33,377 nucleotides of DNA from Methyloprofundus sp. Its GTDB lineage: Bacteria > Pseudomonadota > Gammaproteobacteria > Methylococcales > Methylomonadaceae. How positions within the stretch are numbered: the first letter of the stretch is position 1; the number at the start of each line of letters is the position of its first letter. Shown here piece after piece: positions 1 to 7,208 of the stretch. The DNA is taken from positions 1 through 33,377 of the forward strand of contig WTCM01000137.1 in assembly GCA_013138595.1 (NCBI GenBank), in the 5' to 3' direction. The notes below the pieces were generated by a model. That model was not told where the DNA came from. It saw only the letters and a list, made by a program, of their open reading frames with translations, and searched no databases. The position numbers and the translations under genes were made by a program.

Positions 1-192
1 ATGAGCGGCAGCTATGAAAGATTTGAAGCAGCTTATTCAATTCTCCATTTAGTGTTAGCTGGCGACTTTTTTAATGAGCATGAGAAGTACCTTAAAGCAG
101 TTGATTTACTGAAGGATTTGAATAACATGGCAAAATATAAAAATCTGATTGAACATCCTGTGCAAACAGACTTATCAACACCTTGTCGTTAA
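1..192 (+). CDS. Small or 5'-truncated hypothetical ORF
   Basis: An open frame of 63 codons runs from the first base of the window to a TAA at 190-192. The window happens to begin with ATG, so it cannot be decided whether this is a complete small protein or the C-terminal end of a longer gene cut by the window edge. The second is more likely, because the sequence reads like an amphipathic helical tail (FNEHEKYLKAVDLLKDL) with no signal peptide or motif. It ends 19 bp before the methyltransferase on the same strand, so the two are probably co-transcribed. I do not recognise the family. Confidence 0.4.
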   Translation: MSGSYERFEAAYSILHLVLAGDFFNEHEKYLKAVDLLKDLNNMAKYKNLIEHPVQTDLSTPCR

Positions 193-211
193 TAGAGATT
201 CGGTATAGTTT

Positions 212-943
212 ATGGAAGCAGACTACAACTACGGAATAAACTGGGATTTATTCTATCAACAAACGCTCAATAATAATAAAACCAAAGCACTTTGGGATGT
301 GCCTGCAAGTTTGGCCGCTGCTAAAGATTTTGAGCAATTTAAAAATGACTTAACGAATGACTTGCCAATAATAGATTTAGGGTGTGGAACAGGAACACAA
401 TCTTTATTTTTTGCACAGTTCTATCCTCAAGTGATTGGCTTAGATGTTTCACAACAAGCCATTGATTATGCAGAGCACAATAGCGCTAAAAAAAACATTA
501 GTTTTGATATATTTAATGGCTTAGATAGGCATAAAGCTAGGGAAATTCATCAGCAGTGGGGAGATGTGCATATTTATATGCGTGGGGTTTTTCATCAGAT
601 TTTACCCAGTGATCAAGTTAATTTTATTGAAGTCATTAAAATTTTTCTAGGGCAGCAAGGAAAATTATTTTTATGTGAAGTTTCGGATAATATTAGAACG
701 TATTTTAGTCAGGAAAATGGAACCTCATTCAGTCAATTACCGACTAAACTTAAAGCAGTATTTATTAGTCATCTTCCACCTAGAGGGGTGAGCTTAAGAG
801 ACCTTACTGAAAGCTTCCCTGAACGAGATTTTTCTATTATTTCTATGGGGAATACTCAGCTTTATACCAATATAAAAATAAAAGATAGTGAACCCATTTT
901 TATTCCAGCAGTGTACGCTATTATCACCCCTAAATCTCATTGA
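212..943 (+). CDS. Class I SAM-dependent methyltransferase
   Basis: A 243-residue soluble protein with a clear Rossmann-type SAM-binding motif I, IIDLGCGTGTQ, near residues 50-60, followed by the motif II acidic strand VIGLDVS that would hold the ribose hydroxyls. This is the methyltransferase type 11/12 arrangement. The N-terminal 45 residues are helical and fit a substrate lid. The substrate is not visible from sequence. Its stop lies 6 bp before the MBOAT-SGNH start, so translational coupling is likely, and the neighbours suggest a lipid, glycan or secondary metabolite as acceptor. The Shine-Dalgarno is weak (GAGATTCGG upstream of the ATG). The last 100 residues are less conserved-looking and could be a family-specific cap. 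Confidence 0.8.
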   Translation: MEADYNYGINWDLFYQQTLNNNKTKALWDVPASLAAAKDFEQFKNDLTNDLPIIDLGCGTGTQSLFFAQFYPQVIGLDVSQQAIDYAEHNSAKKNISFDIFNGLDRHKAREIHQQWGDVHIYMRGVFHQILPSDQVNFIEVIKIFLGQQGKLFLCEVSDNIRTYFSQENGTSFSQLPTKLKAVFISHLPPRGVSLRDLTESFPERDFSIISMGNTQLYTNIKIKDSEPIFIPAVYAIITPKSH

Positions 944-949
944 TTCAAT

Positions 950-3478
950 ATGTCAGGTCATCATCATTCAGCAGGCATGCTAAATATTATTATGCGCAAA
1001 CACCCCAAGACATTTTTAAGTTTGTGTATTCAGTTGGGGTTAATAACATGTGTTGTTTCTTTATTTAATATTGAGGAACATCTTGCCATTCATAAGTTAA
1101 TGCCAGTGGTGTTTTCAGGTTTTATCCTCCACGCTAACTTAGCGAAACGCTGGCGTCCCCCCTTTTTTCTGATACTCAGTTTTTTTAGTATCGGCTTAAT
1201 ATTAGGTTTGCAACAAGGTGTCATATTAATCACTTTAGTACTGGTATTCTTTGCTCTGTGTCACTTGCCCTATTCGCTACTGCGGCGCTCTATCATAATC
1301 ATTAGCTTAGCGGGGGTGCTGGCATTATTTAGAGCAGAAGTATTACCCAACATGTTTCCTATTAAAGTACTGGTGGTTTTAGGTAGTATATTGATGTTTC
1401 GTATAATACTGTACCTGTATGAACTGCAATATGAAAAAGAACAGGTTAATATCTGGCAACGCTTAAACTACTTTTTCTTATTACCAAATATTATTTTTCC
1501 GATTTTTCCAGTTGTTGATTATAAAACGTTTAAAAATACTTATTATAATCAGGCTGAGTTAAAGATATATCAACGCGGTATCAATTTAATGTTCAAGGGA
1601 TTATTCCATTTGATGCTGTACCGGGTTATTTATAATTTTTATGTACCCGCTCTTACCGAAGTCATTGGTATTTTTAGCCTGGCATGGTTTGTTATTAGCT
1701 CCTATCTGCTGATTTTAAGACTGTCAGGAATGTTGCACTTTATTATTGGGATACTTTGTTTATTTGGCTACAATTTGCCAGAAATATTCAATAACTATTT
1801 TCTGGCACGAGGTTTTGGTGATTTTTGGCGTAGAATTAACATTTACTGGAAAGACTTTGTTATTAAAATCTTTTATTATCCTTTATTCTTTCGCTTGCGA
1901 AAAAAAGGAACTGTTTTTGCAACGTTTTCTGCCACATTAATCGTTTTTGCAATTAACTGGTTTTTACATAATTATCAATGGTTCTGGATTATGGGGGAGT
2001 TCTCCATAGCGCCTACCGACCTGCTCTTCTGGGGAATTTTCGGAGTGTTAGTAACTGTTTCAGTATTATTACCAAACAATAAAGGTACAGATGAGCACAC
2101 GTATAGACGAGATTTTATACTGGTTTCTCAGGTGACGGCCACTTTTATAAGCATTGCTTTACTCTGGTCCTTGTGGATCAGCCCTTCTCTTGCTAGCTGG
2201 TTGTCATTAATGGCAACTGCAGGCAACAGCTCTGTACAAGACATTGTTTATTTTCTGCTAGGTCTAGTGAGTTTTCTTTTTATCATATCCTCGATTCAGT
2301 ATTTTATTTGTTCCCATCAAGGATATATTGAGTTATATCAGCAAACAGTACACAGGAGCGCACCTTATCGAAATATTATATTACTGAGTTTTTGCGTCGT
2401 ATTAGGTTCTAATATGGGTTTATCATTTTTACACCAATATGGAAGCTTTTCTCTCAGCACAATGATGAAAACTCGCCTGAATCATAATGATACTCAGAGC
2501 CAGTTTAACGGTTATTATCAAGATATGTTAAAGGATAAAAATTTTTCTTCTCCTTTATGGCAAATCCAACAACAAAGGTCTAAAAGTTGGGCACCTCTAC
2601 GTAAAACAAGCCTTATTAAAAAAACTGATAATATGCTGATGTATCAGTTATTGCCTAATCAAAACGCAATATTTAGAACCGCCTTTTTTCAAACAAACCG
2701 TTTTGGGCTTAGAGATAAAGAGTATCCCTTGTTGCCTGATAATAATAGTACTCGCATAGCATTGCTTGGCGGTTCAATTGAAATGGGGGCAGGTGTCGCT
2801 AATACAGAAATATTTGAAGCCTTAGTTGAAGACAAGTTAAATTCTGCTCAAGACTCACGCCATTATGAAATATTAAATTTTGCGACTGGCGAGAAAAACA
2901 CATTACATCATTTGTACCGATTAAAACATGAGGTAATAGATTTTCAGCCTCGATATCTCGTTATTTTTCAACATTCAAGAGAATGGCTTGTTATTGTTAA
3001 ATCAATTCAGAAATTTATTAAAGAAAAAGGTTCACAAGCTCATGACTTTCCCTTTGTAGAGAATATAATAAAAAAAGAAAATTTACAGCCCAACTTGAAG
3101 TTAGAAGAGTATTTCAAGCGGTTAGAACCTTATAAACACGAAATATTTCAACAAACGTTTAAAAGAATGTTGACTATTTGTCAGCAGCATGAAATAGTGC
3201 CGATTTTAGTTTACCTACCAAGCCTTGAGCAAAACAATCAAGTGCCTTCCTGGCAATATGTCCCAATACTTGGTTTAGCGAAAAAAGCAGGATTTCATAC
3301 GATAGATATGTCCACTGTTTATGACAACCACCCAAAAAACAGCCTATGGGCAGCTCCCTGGGATAGCCATCATCCCAACGCACAAGGACATCAGTTAATT
3401 GCCCAGCGTTTATATGATGAGCTGGTGGGCTTTTTATATTTAAATTCTAATGAGTACACCCCAAGTCTATCGAAATAA
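950..3478 (+). CDS. Fused MBOAT-like O-acyltransferase / SGNH hydrolase-fold protein
   Basis: 842 residues. Residues about 15-490 are a polytopic membrane domain with many hydrophobic segments. They contain GDFWRRINIYWKDF (about 290-305), matching the FWRRW-type signature of AlgI/DltB MBOAT proteins, and a likely catalytic His in NWFLHNYQWFW (about 338). After one more membrane span, residues about 590-830 form an extracytoplasmic SGNH/GDSL-like domain: the nucleophile Ser in block I GGSIEMGAG (about 606) and the Asp/His pair in DSHHPNAQGH (about 804). By analogy with AlgI-AlgJ and PatA-PatB, the membrane part would bring an acyl group across and the SGNH part would transfer it to a glycan hydroxyl. 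Having both in one chain is unusual; fusions of SGNH with the unrelated AT3 family are the better-known case. The start is coupled to the upstream stop; in-frame ATGs at 977 and 992 are alternatives. Confidence 0.75.
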   Translation: MSGHHHSAGMLNIIMRKHPKTFLSLCIQLGLITCVVSLFNIEEHLAIHKLMPVVFSGFILHANLAKRWRPPFFLILSFFSIGLILGLQQGVILITLVLVFFALCHLPYSLLRRSIIIISLAGVLALFRAEVLPNMFPIKVLVVLGSILMFRIILYLYELQYEKEQVNIWQRLNYFFLLPNIIFPIFPVVDYKTFKNTYYNQAELKIYQRGINLMFKGLFHLMLYRVIYNFYVPALTEVIGIFSLAWFVISSYLLILRLSGMLHFIIGILCLFGYNLPEIFNNYFLARGFGDFWRRINIYWKDFVIKIFYYPLFFRLRKKGTVFATFSATLIVFAINWFLHNYQWFWIMGEFSIAPTDLLFWGIFGVLVTVSVLLPNNKGTDEHTYRRDFILVSQVTATFISIALLWSLWISPSLASWLSLMATAGNSSVQDIVYFLLGLVSFLFIISSIQYFICSHQGYIELYQQTVHRSAPYRNIILLSFCVVLGSNMGLSFLHQYGSFSLSTMMKTRLNHNDTQSQFNGYYQDMLKDKNFSSPLWQIQQQRSKSWAPLRKTSLIKKTDNMLMYQLLPNQNAIFRTAFFQTNRFGLRDKEYPLLPDNNSTRIALLGGSIEMGAGVANTEIFEALVEDKLNSAQDSRHYEILNFATGEKNTLHHLYRLKHEVIDFQPRYLVIFQHSREWLVIVKSIQKFIKEKGSQAHDFPFVENIIKKENLQPNLKLEEYFKRLEPYKHEIFQQTFKRMLTICQQHEIVPILVYLPSLEQNNQVPSWQYVPILGLAKKAGFHTIDMSTVYDNHPKNSLWAAPWDSHHPNAQGHQLIAQRLYDELVGFLYLNSNEYTPSLSK

Positions 3479-3600
3479 AGAAAAAACAGCAGGCTATGCG
3501 GAGTGTCATGTATCCTGCTTACTTCATCGATACTTTAATCACTTGCCCGACAATTGGTAAGTTTAGTTCCAAATAATTTGCACTGAGTGAGGACCTCATA

Positions 3601-4407
3601 TTGGAAGATAACACATTCATATTTCTGGCGGGTCTGCATAGAAGTGGAACCTCTCTATTACATGAAATACTTCGAGAACATTCAGAAGTGTCTGGATTCT
3701 CGAAGACAGGAGCCCCTGAAGACGAAGGGCAACATTTGCAAGCTGTATATGAGCCTGCTAAGTCTTTTGGGGGACCTGGAAAGTTTGCTTTCGATCAAAA
3801 ATCATATATGGATGAATCACATTCACTCGCAACAAATGTATGTGCAAAAGATATTTTCGAACAATGGAGCAAATATTATGACTTGTCATCTAAGTATCTG
3901 ATTGAAAAATCTCCTCCCAATATTATTAGGACAAGATACTTACAAAGGATCTTTTCTGGCTCTAAATTTATTGTCATTCTCCGCCACCCTATCGCTGTAT
4001 CTTATGCAACTCAGAAATGGAGTAATACTTCAGTCAAGTCGTTAATAAATCATTCTCTTCATGCATATGAAATCTTTCTGGACGATATGAGACTTCTTAA
4101 TTCAGTATATGTTCTTAGGTACGAGGACTTTGTTTGTGAACCACAGGAGACAGTTGATACTATTTGCAGGTTTTTAGATCTTAGCCCCATTACGGTGCAT
4201 CATAAAGTCCGAAATAATATTAATGAAAAATACTTTTCTATATGGAAATCTGATCGAAAAAAATTTTATAATAAGGTGCTATTCAAGATAACTCCAGATT
4301 TAGAAGCAAGGGCAAATAGGTGTGGGTATAGCCTTATAAATTACAATGAGTGCGTTCCAGTACCGTGGTTAGGTTCCCATAACAAAGCAAATACACTCAA
4401 ACGGTAA
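3601..4407 (+). CDS. PAPS-dependent sulfotransferase (TTG start)
   Basis: 268 residues, cytosolic. The 5'-phosphosulfate-binding loop GLHRSGTS lies at residues about 11-18 and the 3'-phosphate-binding segment VILRHPIAVSYA at about 122-133, in the order expected of the Sulfotransfer_1/3 families that move sulfate from PAPS to a hydroxyl or amine. No upstream ATG fits; the TTG at 3601 sits 7 bases after a good Shine-Dalgarno, GAGTGAGGA (3585-3593), which decides the start. It follows the MBOAT-SGNH gene after 122 bp and precedes an ABC exporter. Codon use (many AGA/AGG, Cys and Asn codons) looks more AT-driven than that of its neighbours, hinting at separate acquisition. The acceptor is unknown; a glycan or glycolipid is inferred from context. 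Confidence 0.8.
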   Translation: MEDNTFIFLAGLHRSGTSLLHEILREHSEVSGFSKTGAPEDEGQHLQAVYEPAKSFGGPGKFAFDQKSYMDESHSLATNVCAKDIFEQWSKYYDLSSKYLIEKSPPNIIRTRYLQRIFSGSKFIVILRHPIAVSYATQKWSNTSVKSLINHSLHAYEIFLDDMRLLNSVYVLRYEDFVCEPQETVDTICRFLDLSPITVHHKVRNNINEKYFSIWKSDRKKFYNKVLFKITPDLEARANRCGYSLINYNECVPVPWLGSHNKANTLKR

Positions 4408-4447
4408 AAGTACCGTTTCGCCAAAATTTATCGCTAAATATTTATTG
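4399..4447. repeat. REP-like hairpin with shared tail, overlapping sulfotransferase stop
   Basis: AAACGGTA (4399-4406) pairs perfectly with TACCGTTT (4411-4418) around AAAG; the sulfotransferase TAA is inside the hairpin. The following TTATCGCTAAATATTTATTG (about 4428-4447) is identical to the tail of the repeat at 9791-9842. It may stabilise the 3' end of the mRNA or partly terminate transcription before the exporter gene. Confidence 0.55.
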
Positions 4448-4493
4448 TTGATAAAAAAGCTTGCTAAATAGCATCTGTTTCAAGGATAAAAAA

Positions 4494-6290
4494 ATGTTAA
4501 ACAGTCACGAAAATAAATTCCTATTCGACATCTGTCGCCCCTATCGTATCCAGATCATTGTTTTTTTTCTACTATCAAGTATCACCTCTCTTCTCGACGG
4601 AATCTCAATCGGTCTGTTAGTTCCTTTATTAGGAGCCATTCAACAGGTTGATAGCTATGACAAGCTTCCTCGCGCCATGCAATGGCTAGCTTCCATGTTT
4701 AGTGGGTTTACGATGGAGCAAAAATTACTCTACTCAATCTCTGCTATTGTTATATCTGTTTTATTAAAAAATCTTTTTTTAAGCTTGTCTTTCTGGGTTG
4801 GGCTTTGGACTGGAAGTAAGGTCACAGCAAATGCTCGTTCGAAGATTAACACAACCTTATTGGACGTTAACATTGATTATTTTCACAAATCTGAGACTGG
4901 AAAGATCATTGATAGTGTATTAAATCATACCGCTTCACTCCATATTTTGTTTGAAGTGGTCACTAAATTTGTGGTCAATTTTTTAACGTTATTCGGTCTG
5001 TTTATTTTACTCATGCTCTTTTCATGGCAATTAACGCTTGTCACTTTTTTTTTCGTCACCATGATCGTGATGATCATGTTTCAATATACTAAACGGGTGA
5101 AGCGATTAGCGAAAAAAAGATCAGTTAATCAGCAAGATTATTCTGGCATACTACATGAGATGGTGAGTGGTATTGTTGTAATCAAATCTTTTGCCCAAGA
5201 AAAGAGTCAACAAGCAAAAGCACAACAAAAAATTGATGCTTGTCAACAGTCCAGTTACCAAACTCAATTAGCCAACTCTCTGGTATTGATTATTACTGAA
5301 GCATTGGCAGTATTGATCATTGGCATCCTTTTCGCTTTAGCCGTTATGAGCGATGTTGAAAGTTCACTGCTACCGCTGCAAATTTTACCCTTTTTCTATA
5401 TATTAATACGGATGGTACCTCATTTGAAAAGGATCAACCATGACCGAAGCTCGATTATCTCTCACTGGCCTTCTTTAGAAATTGTTGCCGATTTGATTCG
5501 AAGAGATAACAAACCTTTTTTAATAGATGGTTCTACTCCGTTTCAATCTTTACAACAGGGCATCCGTTTAGAGTCGGTCTCTTTTGCTTACGCCCCCGAG
5601 CATCCAGAGATTCTTAAACAGCTCAATCTAACCATTCCTAGTGGCAAAACAACCGCCCTTGTCGGTGAATCCGGTGCAGGAAAGTCAACATTAATCAATC
5701 TATTGCTCCGCTTCTATGATCCAGTTGCAGGAACGATATGGGTTGACAGTGTGCAACTTACCGATCTAAAACTCGACAGTTATCGACGTAAGATTGGTGT
5801 CGTTAGTCAGGATACTTTCATTTTTAACGACACGGTTAAAAATAATATTGCCTTTGGTGGCTTATCCACTCTTGATGATGCAGCGGTGATTAATGCGGCA
5901 AAAAAAGCTAATGCAGATGATTTTATTCGGCAACTTCCTGATGGCTATGAGACCATCTTGGGCGATCGAGGGGTCAAACTTTCTGGTGGGCAACGACAGC
6001 GCATTGCTATTGCTCGTGCAGTATTGGAGAATCCTGATATTCTGATTCTAGACGAAGCGACCAGTGCACTGGATAACCATTCTGAACGTCAGGTTCATCA
6101 GGCATTAGCTGATTTACGTAAGAATCGTACAGTGATTATCATTGCCCATCGATTATCCACCATTAAAGAAGCTGATCAGATCGTGGTTTTGAAAGAGGGT
6201 AGTATTGTCGAGCAGGGTGATGAAGTTCACTTATTAGCGCTAAAAGGGGTTTATTATGACCTGGCAACGGGTAATGGCATCACTCTTTAA
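4494..6290 (+). CDS. MsbA-like ABC exporter (permease fused to ATPase)
   Basis: 598 residues from the ATG at 4494. The ORF track opens at a TTG (4461), but ATG 4494 has AAGGATA just upstream (4482-4488) and gives the usual length. The N-terminal half has six hydrophobic segments (type 1 exporter fold, about residues 15-310). The C-terminal nucleotide-binding domain shows Walker A GESGAGKST (about 389), Q-loop VVSQDTF, signature LSGGQRQR (about 495), Walker B ILILDEATSALD (about 515) and the H-loop IIAHRLST (about 551). All catalytic residues are present. Half-transporters of this kind work as homodimers exporting lipids, glycolipids or peptides across the inner membrane. Being next to sulfotransferases and an O-acyltransferase, it may flip their product. 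It converges on the next gene across a hairpin. Confidence 0.85.
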   Translation: MLNSHENKFLFDICRPYRIQIIVFFLLSSITSLLDGISIGLLVPLLGAIQQVDSYDKLPRAMQWLASMFSGFTMEQKLLYSISAIVISVLLKNLFLSLSFWVGLWTGSKVTANARSKINTTLLDVNIDYFHKSETGKIIDSVLNHTASLHILFEVVTKFVVNFLTLFGLFILLMLFSWQLTLVTFFFVTMIVMIMFQYTKRVKRLAKKRSVNQQDYSGILHEMVSGIVVIKSFAQEKSQQAKAQQKIDACQQSSYQTQLANSLVLIITEALAVLIIGILFALAVMSDVESSLLPLQILPFFYILIRMVPHLKRINHDRSSIISHWPSLEIVADLIRRDNKPFLIDGSTPFQSLQQGIRLESVSFAYAPEHPEILKQLNLTIPSGKTTALVGESGAGKSTLINLLLRFYDPVAGTIWVDSVQLTDLKLDSYRRKIGVVSQDTFIFNDTVKNNIAFGGLSTLDDAAVINAAKKANADDFIRQLPDGYETILGDRGVKLSGGQRQRIAIARAVLENPDILILDEATSALDNHSERQVHQALADLRKNRTVIIIAHRLSTIKEADQIVVLKEGSIVEQGDEVHLLALKGVYYDLATGNGITL

Positions 6291-6314
6291 ACAGATTTTG
6301 AACATTTTCACAGT

Positions 6315-6365
6315 CTCTAAGTAGCCAAGAAAAATGTTAGATTAATTTTGTTTGGGTACTTAGAG
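6315..6365. terminator. Long imperfect hairpin between convergent genes
   Basis: Arms CTCTAAGTA (6315-6323) and TACTTAGAG (6357-6365) are perfect 9-bp inverted repeats. Inside them CCAAGAAAAAT pairs with ATTTTGTTTGG except for two mismatches, giving a stem of about 20 bp. It fills the gap between the convergent exporter and sulfotransferase and abuts the stop codon of the latter, so a bidirectional transcription terminator is the simplest reading. A small mobile palindrome that landed there is the alternative. Confidence 0.55.
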
Positions 6366-7208
6366 TTAAGGCCAGCCAAAGTCTTTGCTAACTAGATCGT
6401 AGAGCGCTTGGTTGTGAGGTGAAAAATAACGGTTAAGGTATTCCGTGACCTCGGGCGCGACTTTAACTCTGTTTATTCCAACATTGCGCGGTTGCAAATC
6501 GGGAACCTTGAATGTCGCATCGACACCCACAAATTCAAATACCTGCATAAGAGAGCGCTCTATACTGGACAAAAAATATTCACTGTTGATGACCAGTATT
6601 TGCTCTCTAGCGAAGTGACTGTAATAACGCTCTAATTGCTCTCGGTAGAGACCACGACTTTTGTATGAGTAATGTCGATACTTTTCATTTTTAAAATCCC
6701 TTTGTTGGACAATGGGCTCTATGCGCTGCTCCTCGGCAAGCATCGCCTCGAAAATTGCTAGTGACTCCTTTCCTCTACGCTGTTCTTTAAAATAGTGCGA
6801 GATCGCCCGTTGGCTTGGGTCTCTTAACAGCACTATGATTTTTATATCTGGAATAAGTTGGTGAATTCTTTCAGCGACATCAGGGTTGAAAAGATAGAGT
6901 GGCGATGACTCAAATGTTTTTTGTTGAGCTTTGAGCTTTTTTTGCAATGGAAAGTGTGAACGATACCATAATGGCCCCTGTTTAAAATTATCAACCGCTG
7001 GGTCTAATCCGCCATCGAAAAAATGCACTTCTTTTATACAAGAAGCAATGAGTTGCGGGTGTTGTGCCAAGTGGCGATGGAGACTTGAAGTCCCTGCTTT
7101 TTGTGCGCCAATAATAATAAAGTTGGGTAATGCTCTGTTCGCTGCAGTCGCTTTTTCATAATGCCGAGTGAGTCGATGAGCAGCGCGTGTGAATAAAGTT
7201 TGTTTCAT
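6366..7208 (-). CDS. Sulfotransferase, heparan-sulfate-type (Sulfotransfer_1)
   Basis: 280 residues. The PAPS 5'-phosphosulfate loop IIGAQKAGTSSLHRHL lies at residues about 31-47 and the 3'-phosphate motif IIVLLRDPSQRAISHY at about 124-139. KEVHFFDGG (about 59-67) is the region seen in heparan/heparin-type and bacterial NodH-like sulfotransferases. The start ATG overlaps the stop of the upstream GT2-sulfotransferase by 4 bp (ATGA, 7205-7208), so the two are translationally coupled and probably act on one product. No membrane segment or signal peptide is seen, in line with a cytosolic enzyme acting before export. The acceptor group cannot be told from the sequence. Confidence 0.85.
   Translation of the reverse strand: MKQTLFTRAAHRLTRHYEKATAANRALPNFIIIGAQKAGTSSLHRHLAQHPQLIASCIKEVHFFDGGLDPAVDNFKQGPLWYRSHFPLQKKLKAQQKTFESSPLYLFNPDVAERIHQLIPDIKIIVLLRDPSQRAISHYFKEQRRGKESLAIFEAMLAEEQRIEPIVQQRDFKNEKYRHYSYKSRGLYREQLERYYSHFAREQILVINSEYFLSSIERSLMQVFEFVGVDATFKVPDLQPRNVGINRVKVAPEVTEYLNRYFSPHNQALYDLVSKDFGWP

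Noticed and set aside
3488-3519. AGCAGG/CCTGCT inverted repeat after the MBOAT-SGNH gene as a terminator
   Set aside because: Only 6 bp with a 20-base loop and no T-tract; too weak to call.
3587-3901. 104-codon ORF overlapping the sulfotransferase
   Set aside because: Shifted frame over the clear PAPS-binding motif; the TTG-started frame has the Shine-Dalgarno and the conserved residues.
4461-4493. TTG start of the ABC exporter in the ORF track
   Set aside because: The ATG at 4494 has a Shine-Dalgarno and gives the normal exporter N-terminus; the extra 11 residues add nothing recognisable.
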